Origin: an uncultured Bacteroidia bacterium
GTDB lineage: Bacteria > Bacteroidota > Bacteroidia > Bacteroidales > CAJPTX01
Direction of reading: 5' to 3'
Length of the DNA: 64,000 bases
Assembly: GCA_938038735.1 (NCBI GenBank)
Contig: CALHSW010000001.1
Span: 18,353 to 82,352 of the forward strand
Shown: positions 27,101 to 35,570 of the stretch, in pieces
How positions within the stretch are numbered: the stretch's first letter is position 1
Layout: each line of letters starts with the position of its first letter
Position numbers and translations under genes: made by a program
Notes under the pieces: model-generated
Databases searched by the model: none
What the model was told of the DNA's origin: nothing
The model's input: the letters and a program-made list of their open reading frames with translations, nothing else

Positions 27101-28406
27101 GCACCGGATGCCCTTTGAGTACGTTCTCCAAAATATCCCATATCACCGGGTCACGCCTATCCACTATCTTCTTTGCCGACTTCACGGTCTTGACAATACC
27201 GCGATCCAGCAGCTTTCTGATAACGAATGGCTTATACAGCTCGGCCGCCATGTCTTTTGGCAACCCACACTCATGCATCTTCAGCTCCGGCCCAACAACA
27301 ATCACCGAACGCGCCGAGTAGTCAACTCGTTTTCCTAACAAATTCTGACGGAAACGCCCCTTCTTTCCCTTTAAGCTATCGCTCAATGACTTCAACGGAC
27401 GGTTGGAGTCCGACTTTATCATATTTGAGCGGCGCGAGTTATCAAAGAGGGCGTCCACAGCCTCCTGCAGCATTCGCTTCTCGTTGCGCAGAATCACTTC
27501 CGGCGCCTTTATCTCCAAAAGCTTTTTCAACCGCGAGTTCCGAATAATCACCCGGCGGTAAAGCTCGTTCAGGTCGGAGGTGGCGAAACGCCCTCCGTCC
27601 AGCGGCACCAAAGGCCGCAGCTCCGGCGGAATCACCGGCACCACGTGCAGCACCATCCACTCTGGCTTGCTACGCCCTTTCGACTCCCGGAACGCCTCCA
27701 CCACCTGTAGTCGCTTCAAAGCCTCTGCCTTACGCTGCTGCGATGTCTCATTTTCTGCCTTATCGCGCAGCTCATAGCTCAACGCATCCAGGTCAATTTG
27801 TAGCAACAGCTGCTCCAACGCTGGTGCACCCATCGCCGCCACAAACTTCTCAGGATCGCTATCGTCCTTGAGCTGATTGTCCTTCGTTTCGCTATTTGCC
27901 TCCAAGTTGTCAAGCACCTCGAAGTACTCCTCCTCTGACAGCAAATCAAGCTTCTCCAAATTCGTCGGGCCAGGATTAATCACCACGTACTTCTCGTAGT
28001 AGATTATCGACTCCAGCTTCTTCGCCTTGATACCCAGCAAATGGCCCAGCTTATTCGGCGTGGAACGCGCATACCATATGTGCGTCACAGGCACTACCAG
28101 CGATATATGCCCCGTGCGCTCACGTCGCACCTTCTTCTCCGTCACCTCCACCCCGCACCGATCGCACACTATCCCCTTGTAGCGCAGCCGCTTATACTTG
28201 CCGCAGTGGCACTCGTAGTCCTTTACTGGTCCAAATATCTTCTCACAGAAGAGCCCATCACGCTCCGGCTTATACGTACGATAGTTTATCGTCTCAGGCT
28301 TCGTCACCTCGCCGTACGACCGCTCGAGAATCTCATCGGGCGACGCCAAGCTGACGCTTATCCTCGAAAACTTGATACTATCCTTCGCCTCCTTGCGATA
28401 TGCCAT
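24114..28406 (-). CDS. rpoC: RNA polymerase beta' subunit
   Basis: 1430 residues. The catalytic Mg-binding loop is NADFDGDQMAVH with Asp474, Asp476 and Asp478. The N-terminal zinc-binding site is visible as YECHCGKYKRLRYKGIVCDR. The bridge-helix/trigger-loop region (QSIGEPGTQLTLRTFHQGGV) and rudder regions are intact. It follows rpoB after 24 bases and ends at a strong intrinsic terminator. Confidence 0.99.
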   Translation of the reverse strand: MAYRKEAKDSIKFSRISVSLASPDEILERSYGEVTKPETINYRTYKPERDGLFCEKIFGPVKDYECHCGKYKRLRYKGIVCDRCGVEVTEKKVRRERTGHISLVVPVTHIWYARSTPNKLGHLLGIKAKKLESIIYYEKYVVINPGPTNLEKLDLLSEEEYFEVLDNLEANSETKDNQLKDDSDPEKFVAAMGAPALEQLLLQIDLDALSYELRDKAENETSQQRKAEALKRLQVVEAFRESKGRSKPEWMVLHVVPVIPPELRPLVPLDGGRFATSDLNELYRRVIIRNSRLKKLLEIKAPEVILRNEKRMLQEAVDALFDNSRRSNMIKSDSNRPLKSLSDSLKGKKGRFRQNLLGKRVDYSARSVIVVGPELKMHECGLPKDMAAELYKPFVIRKLLDRGIVKTVKSAKKIVDRRDPVIWDILENVLKGHPVLLNRAPTLHRLGIQAFQPKLIEGKAIQLHPLACTAFNADFDGDQMAVHLPLGNEAILEAQLLMLGSQNILNPANGDPITVPSQDMVLGLYYITKERPLPEGKRMRSFYSMEEAIIAFNEKAVHMHDPVMLNYKGELIKTTMGRIIFNQYVPEEIGYVNQLLKKGTLRKIIGRVLKATSISRTSQFLDDIKNLGYLMAFKGGLSFNLDDVIIPEQKANIVHAGQEDVEAYEEQRQMGLMSETERYNSVINRWSEANEELTKAVMARLEGDQGGFNSVYMMLDSGARGSREQIRQLCGMRGLMAKPQKSGTTAKATIENPILANFKEGLSVLEYFISTHGARKGLADTALKTADAGYLTRRLVDVAQDVIVTEEDCGTLRGLTARYVKGNNQDEATAWEDFKGRLLGRVALVDVVDESTGTVIVRGGEELTDAICDAIAAAKIRQVEIRSVLTCEAKRGVCVKCYGRNLATSKLVQKGETVGIIAAQSIGEPGTQLTLRTFHQGGVASGGAESAKIVSQNAGRVEFEELRTLQVKDETGEEQLVVISRSTMMSLNDLRTGLQLESYQIPYGAHLFVENGAEVEEGTKICAWDPLSTSMISEVGGKVEFNGIVRDVTYTLEENVETDSSTRVIIDTRDRTMNPVIRVVDDEGTILKTYDMPVGARLQVEDGQQVQPGSIVAKMDRVVAGGGGDITGGLPRVTELFEARNTSNPATVSEIDGVVQIRQKVKRGMREVVVTNTKLGDTRSYSISISKQLLVQDGDSVRAGMPLSDGAITPSDILAVEGLTAVQEYIVNEVQDVYRAQGVKINDKHFEVIVRQMMRKVKVVDSGDTHFLEQDIVDRSEFNAENDWIFDKKYVQNPGGSELFKAGQIVSARELRDENSSLRRRDLPLVEARDARPATADQVLQGITSAALQTHSFMSAASFQETTKVLNDAALRAKEDNLEGVKENVICGHLIPAGTGLPDFQKLTVRRAPDQIEEEVKAKIEAVRRSRGEK

Positions 28407-28430
28407 TGATTTCTCCTCTCTTCTTTTCTT

Positions 28431-31400
28431 CTATGCTCCCTTCTCATCGCTCGCTGCCTCCGCCGCCTCTGCCTCGCCGGGCAGTAGGTCTACGCTCAAG
28501 CCCAAGCCCCGCAGCTCATGCAGCAACACGTTTAACGACTCCGGCAAACCCGGCTCCGGCATCACATCGCCCTTCACTATCGCCTCATACGTTCTCGCGC
28601 GGCCATCAACGTCATCCGACTTCACCGTCAGTATCTCCTGCAACACGTGCGACGCTCCAAATGCCTCCAGCGCCCACACCTCCATCTCTCCGAAACGCTG
28701 ACCACCAAACTGCGCCTTACCTCCAAGCGGCTGCTGCGTAATCAACGAGTAGGGTCCTATCGAACGCGCATGCATCTTGTCGTCAACCATATGCCCCAGC
28801 TTGAGCATGTATATCACGCCCACCGTTGCCGACTGGTCAAACGGCTCGCCCGTCTCCCCATCGTACAGCTGCATACGCCCCGAATGCGGCACCCCAACCT
28901 TCTCCGCGTACGCATTGATGTCGTCAAGCGTAGCTCCATCAAAAATTGGCGTTGCAAACTTACAGTTCAACTTACGTCCCACCAAGCCCAACACGCTCTC
29001 GTATATCTGACCAATATTCATTCGCGAAGGCACGCCCAATGGGTTCAGCACAATGTCTACCGGCGTCCCGTCGGCTAGGAACGGCATATCCGCATCGTTC
29101 ACGATACGCGATACAATACCCTTGTTCCCATGCCGCCCTGCCATCTTATCGCCCACACGTATCTTTCGCTTCTTCGCAATGTAGACCTTCGCCAGCTGTA
29201 GAATACCTGCGGGTAGCTCATCGCCTATCGATATATTGAACAGCTTACGCTGACGCACCGCATCCAACTCCTTCACCTTGCGCACGTAGTTGTTTATGAG
29301 CTTCGCAACCAGCACGCCCTTTTCGCGATCGGCTATCCAACCGTTCGGATTAACCTCAAGGTACTCTATACCTTGAAGCAGCTTCATTGATATCTTCTGC
29401 CCCTTGGCTATCTTCTCCGTTCCGTAGTAATCTTTTACTCCCTGCGAAACTTTGTTTAGCACCAACGTGCCCAACCGCTCCAACAGCACCTCGCGAACGC
29501 TTGACACGGCATCCTTAAATTCGCTCTCCGCCTTCGCCTGCTCCACCTTTGCCGTGCTACGTCCCCTTCGTGGATCTTTCACCGCGCCCGAGAACAGCTT
29601 CTTATCGATAACCACGCCATTCAATGAGGGCGGCGCCTTAAGCGATGCATCTTTGACATCGCCAGCCTTGTCCCCAAATATCGCCCGCAGCAACTTCTCC
29701 TCCGGCGAGGGATCCGACTCGCCCTTCGGCGTTATCTTCCCTATTAGAATGTCGCCTGGTACAACCTTCGCCCCAACGCGAATCATACCATGCTCGTCAA
29801 GTTCCTTTGTCGCCTCCTCGCTCACGTTCGGGATATCATTCGTCAGCTCCTCGGCCCCTCGCTTCGTATCACGCACCTCCAGGATATATTCGTCCACGTG
29901 CACCGACGTGAAGAAATCCTCCCGCACAAGCCGCTGATTGATAACCACTGCATCCTCATAGTTGTACCCCTTCCACGGCATGAACGCCACCAATAGGTTT
30001 CGTCCCAAGGCCAAATCGCCATGATCCGTCGCGTAACCATCCGTCATCAAATCCCCCTTCTTCACGCGTTGGCCTAAATCCACCGTAGGATGCAGCGTTA
30101 TGCTGGTGTTTTGATTCGTCTTCCGAAACTTCGGCAGGTGGTACTCCACAGCGGCATCGTCAAAGCTAACAAACGACTCTTCCTCCGTCCGATCGTAGCG
30201 CACAACTATCGTGTCCGCATCCACATACGTAACCTCTCCGTCCCGCTCCGCAACCACCTGCACCCTGCTATCGCGCACCAGCACATCCTCAAGCCCTGTC
30301 CCCACGATAGGCGACTCGGGCACTAGCAACGGCACCGCCTGGCGCATCATGTTTGACCCCATCAAGGCTCGGTTCGCATCATCGTTCTCCAAGAACGGAA
30401 TGAGCGATGCCGCGATGGAGGCAATTTGGTTCGGCGCAACGTCCATCAGGTCCACCTCCTCTGGTGCTACCACCGGGAAATCGCCTTCGAGACGTGACTT
30501 CACTCCCTTATTTAGGAAATGGCCATCGTCGCTCAACGGGGCGTTGGCCTGCGCCACAATCTTATCCTCCTCGTCCTCCGCCGTGTAGTACTTCACCCCC
30601 TCGTCGGAGAAGTCTACAACCCCGTCCTTCACGTCGCGGTATGGGGTCTCAATAAAACCAAGCTCATTCACCCGCGCAAAGACGCACAGCGATGATATCA
30701 GCCCAATGTTCGGACCCTCTGGGGTCTCTATTGGGCACAATCGCCCGTAGTGCGTGTAGTGCACGTCTCGCACCTCAAAGCCCGCTCGCTCACGCGTCAA
30801 TCCGCCCGGCCCTAACGCCGACAGACGGCGCTTATGGGTCATCTCAGCCAATGGATTCGTCTGATCCATGAACTGCGACAGCTGGTTCGTCCCAAAGAAC
30901 GAGTTAATTACGGACGAAAGCGTCTTAGGATTTATCAGATCCGACGGGGAGAACACCTCGCTATCGCGAACGTTCATTCGCTCACGAATGGTCCGGGTCA
31001 TCCGCGCCAGCCCTATACCGAACTGATTGGCAAGCTGCTCGCCCACCGTGCGCACCCTACGATTGCTCAGATGGTCGATATCGTCCACCTCCTTGCGCGA
31101 ATTGCGCAGGTCTATCAGGTGCTCTATTATCTTTACAATATCCCTTCGGTCGAGAACCCGCACATCCTCGCCCACTCCCTCATTGTGCAAACGGCGGTTA
31201 ATCTTGTAGCGCCCCACCTTGCCCAAATCGTACCGCTTCTCCGAAAAGAACAACTTTTCTATATGCTCGCGCGCCGCTGCCTCATCTGGCGGATCGCTGC
31301 TCCGTATAATTCGGTAGATCTGCTTCTGCGCATCGATCGTATTCGTTGTGGGATCCTTCGCGAAGGTGTCGTAGATAATGTCAAACTTCTTCGACCTATC

Positions 31401-32297
31401 GTCATCCTTGCGCAGCAAGATTACCTTCTCGCCCGACTCTAATATCTTGGGTATCGTCTCATCATCCAGTATGGCGCCGCGGTCAAGGACCTCATCAATT
31501 CGCTTGTTGTTTACAACCTCTCCGGTCGCCTCGTCCACGAACTCCTCAAAGGTTTCCCTCACCACCTTCCCAGCCAACGCTCGCCCCTTATGCTGCGCCA
31601 AGACCTCCGGCGTGGCCTCAATCTCCTCGCCTAGGTCATACAATTTCAGAATGTCGCTATCGCTGCTATAATCCAATGCGCGTAGCAACATGGTTACTGG
31701 CATCTTCTTCTTGCGGTCAATGTACGCATACATGACGTTATTGATGTCAGTAGAGAACTCAATCCACGCCCCACGGAATGGAATGATACGGGCTGAATAC
31801 AGCTTCGTCCCGTTGTTATGGGTCGTCTGCGAAAAAAAGACACCCGGCGAACGGTGCAGCTGCGAAACCACCACGCGCTCCGCACCGTTTATAACAAAAG
31901 TACCCCGATCGGTCATATCGGGAATTGACCCTAAAAACACATCCTGCACCGATGTGTCAAAATCTTCGTGGGCCTTATCGGTACAATATAGTTTCAACCG
32001 CGCTTTGAGCGAAACGCTGTACGTCAAACCGCGCTCTATACACTCTTCTATCGAATAGCGCGAAGGGTCTATATAGTAGTCGAGAAACTCGAGCACAAAA
32101 TTATTCCGGGTGTCATTTATCGGGAAGTAATCCGAAAACACCTGGTACAAGCCCTCCTTCTTACGCTCCTCCGGCGTAGTCCAAAGGCTGAAAAAATTCC
32201 GGAAACTCGTCACCTGAATTTCCAAAAAATCGGGATAGTCATAGTGCGCCTTCGCCCGCGCAAATGACAACCGACCTGATTTCGTCTGTTGAGTCAT
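28431..32297 (-). CDS. rpoB: RNA polymerase beta subunit
   Basis: 1288 residues. The rifampicin-pocket region reads FFGTNQLSQFMDQTNPLAEM and THKRRLSALGPGGLTRERAG, and the conserved C-terminal GGKAQFGGQRFGEMEVWALE is present. The sensitive-type residues in that pocket (QFMDQ, HKRRLS) are kept. The acidic tail after the last conserved block is typical of the phylum. It is separated from rplL by 156 bases that contain a hairpin. Confidence 0.99.
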   Translation of the reverse strand: MTQQTKSGRLSFARAKAHYDYPDFLEIQVTSFRNFFSLWTTPEERKKEGLYQVFSDYFPINDTRNNFVLEFLDYYIDPSRYSIEECIERGLTYSVSLKARLKLYCTDKAHEDFDTSVQDVFLGSIPDMTDRGTFVINGAERVVVSQLHRSPGVFFSQTTHNNGTKLYSARIIPFRGAWIEFSTDINNVMYAYIDRKKKMPVTMLLRALDYSSDSDILKLYDLGEEIEATPEVLAQHKGRALAGKVVRETFEEFVDEATGEVVNNKRIDEVLDRGAILDDETIPKILESGEKVILLRKDDDRSKKFDIIYDTFAKDPTTNTIDAQKQIYRIIRSSDPPDEAAAREHIEKLFFSEKRYDLGKVGRYKINRRLHNEGVGEDVRVLDRRDIVKIIEHLIDLRNSRKEVDDIDHLSNRRVRTVGEQLANQFGIGLARMTRTIRERMNVRDSEVFSPSDLINPKTLSSVINSFFGTNQLSQFMDQTNPLAEMTHKRRLSALGPGGLTRERAGFEVRDVHYTHYGRLCPIETPEGPNIGLISSLCVFARVNELGFIETPYRDVKDGVVDFSDEGVKYYTAEDEEDKIVAQANAPLSDDGHFLNKGVKSRLEGDFPVVAPEEVDLMDVAPNQIASIAASLIPFLENDDANRALMGSNMMRQAVPLLVPESPIVGTGLEDVLVRDSRVQVVAERDGEVTYVDADTIVVRYDRTEEESFVSFDDAAVEYHLPKFRKTNQNTSITLHPTVDLGQRVKKGDLMTDGYATDHGDLALGRNLLVAFMPWKGYNYEDAVVINQRLVREDFFTSVHVDEYILEVRDTKRGAEELTNDIPNVSEEATKELDEHGMIRVGAKVVPGDILIGKITPKGESDPSPEEKLLRAIFGDKAGDVKDASLKAPPSLNGVVIDKKLFSGAVKDPRRGRSTAKVEQAKAESEFKDAVSSVREVLLERLGTLVLNKVSQGVKDYYGTEKIAKGQKISMKLLQGIEYLEVNPNGWIADREKGVLVAKLINNYVRKVKELDAVRQRKLFNISIGDELPAGILQLAKVYIAKKRKIRVGDKMAGRHGNKGIVSRIVNDADMPFLADGTPVDIVLNPLGVPSRMNIGQIYESVLGLVGRKLNCKFATPIFDGATLDDINAYAEKVGVPHSGRMQLYDGETGEPFDQSATVGVIYMLKLGHMVDDKMHARSIGPYSLITQQPLGGKAQFGGQRFGEMEVWALEAFGASHVLQEILTVKSDDVDGRARTYEAIVKGDVMPEPGLPESLNVLLHELRGLGLSVDLLPGEAEAAEAASDEKGA

Positions 32298-32352
32298 GGG
32301 TTTGGAGTTGATAGCTTTTCTGCGGATCTAAGTTTTCATAACAAGGAAAGCA

Positions 32353-32374
32353 TGGTGCGCAAAAAAGCGCACCA
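32353..32374 (-). promoter_or_regulatory. rplL-rpoB intergenic hairpin (possible attenuator or processing site)
   Basis: Eight perfect pairs (TGGTGCGC with GCGCACCA) around a six-base homopolymer loop that reads TTTTTT on the minus strand. It lies about 55 bases upstream of rpoB. Gaps between rplL and rpoB often hold an attenuator or RNase site; the exact role here is inferred. Confidence 0.45.
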
Positions 32375-32453
32375 CGCCTCCCTCTTGTCCTCAGTGCAAC
32401 CGTTTGCGCTTAGCGCAACGAGCGATGCACCGTGTTCTCTGTCGATCCAAAGG

Positions 32454-32828
32454 CTACTTCAGCTCTACCTCCGCGCCAGCCTCTTCTAGCTTTGCCTTCA
32501 ATGACTCCGCCTCTTCCTTCGACACACCCTCCTTCACGGGCTTCGGGGCTGCATCCACCAAATCCTTCGCCTCCTTCAACCCCACGCCGATCAAATCCTT
32601 CACCAGCTTCACCACTTGCAGCTTCGCTCCGCCCGGTGCCTTCAATATCACATCAAACGACGTTTTCTCCTCCTCTGCTGCACCGCCAGCCGCCGGCGCC
32701 GCCGCCACGGCCACTGCCGACGCCGCAGGCTCTATGCCATACTCCTCCTTCAATATCTCCGCCAACTCCGTCGCCTCTTTCACCGTCAAATTCACAAGGC
32801 TTTCCGCCAAACTCTTCAAGTCTGCCAT
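32454..32828 (-). CDS. rplL: 50S ribosomal protein L7/L12
   Basis: 124 residues. The N-terminal dimerisation region starts MADLKSLAESLVNLTVKEAT, then an Ala-rich hinge (AVAAAPAAGGAAEE), then the factor-binding C-terminal domain with KLQVVKLVKDLIGVGLKEAK and EEAGAEVELK. It forms the ribosomal stalk with L10. It follows rplJ after 41 bases. Confidence 0.98.
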   Translation of the reverse strand: MADLKSLAESLVNLTVKEATELAEILKEEYGIEPAASAVAVAAAPAAGGAAEEEKTSFDVILKAPGGAKLQVVKLVKDLIGVGLKEAKDLVDAAPKPVKEGVSKEEAESLKAKLEEAGAEVELK

Positions 32829-32869
32829 CGCTATTTTTCCCTATTAAAATCCTTAATTGTTGTTCTAAT

Positions 32870-33397
32870 CTACGCCTCACGCTCGCTGAGCGTCTTCAGC
32901 ACTCCCGAAATCTTTGAACCACCACTCTGCAGCGCACTCACCACATTCCGTATTGGCGACTGCAGGAGCATCACGATATCTCCGATTAGCTCGTCATGGC
33001 TCTTCAACGTCGAAAGCGTCTCCAATTGATCTTCTCCTACGTAGAACGACTCCTCTACGTACGCAGCTTTAAGCACAGGTTTCTCCCACTTCACCGCCCG
33101 CAGACTCTTTATGAGCCGCGCCGGCACATTGCCTACCTCGCTGAAGAGTATGCACGTCGACCCTTTCAACGAATCGTATACTGGGCTGAAATCAGCCCTA
33201 TCGCTCGCCTCCAAAGCCTTATGGAACAATGTGTTCCGCACCACGCGCAACTCTATTGACTGCTCAAAGCACTTACGCCGCAACTCCACCGTCTGCGACG
33301 CATTCAATCCCCCGATGTCCGCAATGTAGAAATGCGGATGGGTCGCTATCTTCTCTTTCAGCAGGGCAACCTGCGCCTCCTTCTCTTCCCTTGTCAT
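32870..33397 (-). CDS. rplJ: 50S ribosomal protein L10
   Basis: 175 residues from the ATG at 33397 (MTREEKEAQVALLKEKI), preceded by AAAGGAGGAAGAG. The stalk base protein shows YIADIGGLNASQTVELRRKC and VRNTLFHKALE. The C-terminal helix that carries L7/L12 dimers is the last about 40 residues. Confidence 0.97.
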   Translation of the reverse strand: MTREEKEAQVALLKEKIATHPHFYIADIGGLNASQTVELRRKCFEQSIELRVVRNTLFHKALEASDRADFSPVYDSLKGSTCILFSEVGNVPARLIKSLRAVKWEKPVLKAAYVEESFYVGEDQLETLSTLKSHDELIGDIVMLLQSPIRNVVSALQSGGSKISGVLKTLSEREA

Positions 33398-33416
33398 TTT
33401 CTCTTCCTCCTTTGCT

Positions 33417-34106
33417 CTACTGTAGCTGCTGCAAATCAATAGACACCCCAGGGCCCATGGTACTTGACAAATACACCGAACGGATGTACGTACCCTTCAA
33501 CGATGCTGGCTTTAGGCGAACCACCGCCTGCAAAAACTCTCGCACATTCTCCTCCAGCTGCTTCTCGTTGAACGACACACGACCCACCGACGCATGGACG
33601 ATGCCAAACTTGTCAACCCGGAAATCGATCTTACCCATCTTGACCTCCCTCACCGCCTTGCCAATCTCCATGGTCACAGTGCCGCTCTTCGGGTTAGGCA
33701 TCAAGCCCCGAGGCCCTAGCACACGCCCCAGCTGCCCTATCTTACCCATCACCTGCGGCATGGTCACCACCACGTCAAACTCCAGCCAACCGCCTTTAAT
33801 CTTCTCAATATACTCGTCCAAGCCAACCATGTCAGCCCCAGCCTCCTTGGCTTCAGCCTCCTTTTCTGGCGTGCAGAGTACCAACGTCCGCAGCGTCCGC
33901 CCCGTGCCATTCGGCAAAGTCACCACGCCACGCACCATCTCGGTTGACTTACGCGGATCAACCCCAAGGCGCATGTCCACGTCAACCGATGCATCAAACT
34001 TCGTGTACGAAGTCTTCTTCACCAGCGACACCGCCTCACCGATCAAATACCGCTTGTCCTTATCCACCAGCGCCTCTACAGCCTTGCGCTTCTTCGTCAT
34101 CTTCAT
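33417..34106 (-). CDS. rplA: 50S ribosomal protein L1
   Basis: 229 residues, the usual length. Signature LGPRGLMPNPKSGTVTMEIG is present. It forms the mobile L1 stalk and in many bacteria represses its own operon with L11. It starts 21 bases after rplK. Confidence 0.98.
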   Translation of the reverse strand: MKMTKKRKAVEALVDKDKRYLIGEAVSLVKKTSYTKFDASVDVDMRLGVDPRKSTEMVRGVVTLPNGTGRTLRTLVLCTPEKEAEAKEAGADMVGLDEYIEKIKGGWLEFDVVVTMPQVMGKIGQLGRVLGPRGLMPNPKSGTVTMEIGKAVREVKMGKIDFRVDKFGIVHASVGRVSFNEKQLEENVREFLQAVVRLKPASLKGTYIRSVYLSSTMGPGVSIDLQQLQ

Positions 34107-34127
34107 CGCTTCTTCCTCCTAATTCGC

Positions 34128-34574
34128 TTACTGCACATCCGCTGGGAACTCCCCGGTAACACCGATGCCCATGCTGCGAGCCGTTCCCGCAACCATACGC
34201 ATCGCCGACCGCAACGTAAAACAATTCAAGTCCGGCATCTTCGCCTCCGCGATCGCGCGCACCTGCTCCCACGAGAGCGTGCCCACGCGCTTGCGATTCG
34301 GCTCCCCTGACCCGGCCTTCAGCTTCAGCTCCTCTTTTAGGGTTGCAGCCACCGGCGGATTCTTCACAATGAACTCGAACGACTTGTCCGCGTACACGGT
34401 GATGACCACCGGTAGTAGCTTCCCTGCCAAAGGCTGCGTACGAGCATTAAACTGCTTACAGAACTCCATGATGTTGACCCCCTTTGCGCCTAGCGCAGGG
34501 CCAACCGGCGGCGCCGGATTCGCCGCACCGCCTTTGATCTGTAGCTTAATATACCCGGCTACCTCTTTCGCCAT
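34128..34574 (-). CDS. rplK: 50S ribosomal protein L11
   Basis: 148 residues. The N-terminal domain has LQIKGGAANPAPPVGPALGA and the C-terminal rRNA-binding domain LNCFTLRSAMRMVAGTARSM. It forms the GTPase-associated centre. It lies 25 bases after nusG. Confidence 0.98.
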   Translation of the reverse strand: MAKEVAGYIKLQIKGGAANPAPPVGPALGAKGVNIMEFCKQFNARTQPLAGKLLPVVITVYADKSFEFIVKNPPVAATLKEELKLKAGSGEPNRKRVGTLSWEQVRAIAEAKMPDLNCFTLRSAMRMVAGTARSMGIGVTGEFPADVQ

Positions 34575-34599
34575 TGATTACTACCCTCAATTAAACTTG

Positions 34600-35205
34600 T
34601 TACTCCTTCTCCACCTGCATGTAACTCAGCTCAAGCGGCGTCTTACGCTCAAAGATCTTCACCATCACCGTCAGCTTCTTGCGCTCCTCGTTCACTTCCG
34701 ACACAACCCCCGTAAAGGTGTTGAACGGCCCATCAATGACGCGCACCACATCCCCCACCTGAAACGGCACCACCGGTAGCTCCATCTCCCCCGCTAGCTC
34801 ATCCATGCGCCCCAGCATCCGATTCACCTCCTGCTCACGCAGAGGGCAAGGATCACCATTCCGCTCCATCGACAAGAAACCGTAAATCTCAGGGAAGTTA
34901 AGCAAAAAATCTATTGAACGCTCATCCAAATGCGCCTCCACAAACACGTACCCTGAATACACCACCCGCTCCTTACTCACCTTCTTGCCCGCCCGCAGCT
35001 GGTATACCTTCTCCACCGGCACCAACGCATTGGCTATCAGCCCCTGATAATCAAGGCGAGCGACCTCGGTCATTAGTTGCTCTGCAATTTTCCTCTCCAT
35101 GCCGCTACGCGCACGCAGCACGTACCAGCGCATCGGGGTCTCCCCACCACGCTGCTGCTCCGCGCCTCGCTCGCCGCGCACACTCCCATCCTGCTCCAAC
35201 TGCAT
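34600..35205 (-). CDS. nusG: transcription termination/antitermination factor NusG
   Basis: 201 residues from the ATG at 35205, which has AGAGGGGCGGAG upstream. The NGN domain begins WYVLRARSGMERKIAEQLM, and the C-terminal KOW motif is FQVGDVVRVIDGPFNTFTGV. A second good start is the ATG at 35133 (GGTGGGGAG upstream), which would give 177 residues and match the usual NusG start just before WYVLRA; the extra 24 residues are charged and probably disordered. Either start is possible. Confidence 0.95.
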   Translation of the reverse strand: MQLEQDGSVRGERGAEQQRGGETPMRWYVLRARSGMERKIAEQLMTEVARLDYQGLIANALVPVEKVYQLRAGKKVSKERVVYSGYVFVEAHLDERSIDFLLNFPEIYGFLSMERNGDPCPLREQEVNRMLGRMDELAGEMELPVVPFQVGDVVRVIDGPFNTFTGVVSEVNEERKKLTVMVKIFERKTPLELSYMQVEKE

Positions 35206-35220
35206 CTCCGCCCCTCTGCT

Positions 35221-35412
35221 TTAGTACAAGAGTCGATAAACCCACTCAAGCGTCCGCTCGAACGTCAAATCCATAACGAGAACCACTACCGCTATCAATA
35301 GGGAAGCTATCATTACTATCAACGCGCTGCTCTGAAGTTCCTTCCACGTAGGCCAGGAAACCTTATGAACCATCTCGTCATAAACCTCGCGCAGGTACTT
35401 TCCAACTTTCAT
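35221..35412 (-). CDS. secE: preprotein translocase subunit SecE
   Basis: 63 residues from the ATG at 35412 (MKVGKYLREVYDEMVHKVSW). The conserved amphipathic helix with KVSWPTWKELQ is followed by one membrane helix (ALIVMIASLLIAVVVLVMDL). This is the short SecE form. A longer reading would run into the tRNA(Trp) gene. It is directly between tRNA(Trp) and nusG. Confidence 0.96.
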   Translation of the reverse strand: MKVGKYLREVYDEMVHKVSWPTWKELQSSALIVMIASLLIAVVVLVMDLTFERTLEWVYRLLY

Positions 35413-35433
35413 ACTCTTACATGCTTTCCTTCG

Positions 35434-35506
35434 CACGGGAGGAGCGACTCGAACGCCCGACACCTAGTTTTGGAGACTAGTGCTCTACCAACTGAGCTAC
35501 ACCCGT
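35434..35506 (-). tRNA. tRNA-Trp (CCA anticodon)
   Basis: 73 bases that fold as a cloverleaf: D arm GTAGCTCAGTTGGTAGAGCA, anticodon loop CTCCAAA, T loop TTCGAGT. The acceptor stem ACGGGTG/CTCCCGT has one T-T mismatch. The discriminator is G and the CCA end is not encoded. Confidence 0.96.
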
Positions 35507-35524
35507 CCAACGTTTCGTGAAAAT

Positions 35525-35554
35525 CGTGGCGCACCGCCAAAACGGTGCGCCACG
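35525..35554 (-). terminator. terminator-like hairpin after tuf
   Basis: A 12-bp perfect stem CGTGGCGCACCG/CGGTGCGCCACG with a six-base loop, then ATTTTC on the minus strand. It lies 17 bases after the tuf stop, upstream of tRNA(Trp). It may reduce read-through between tuf and secE. Confidence 0.75.
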
Positions 35555-35570
35555 TCATCTTCCATCCTAC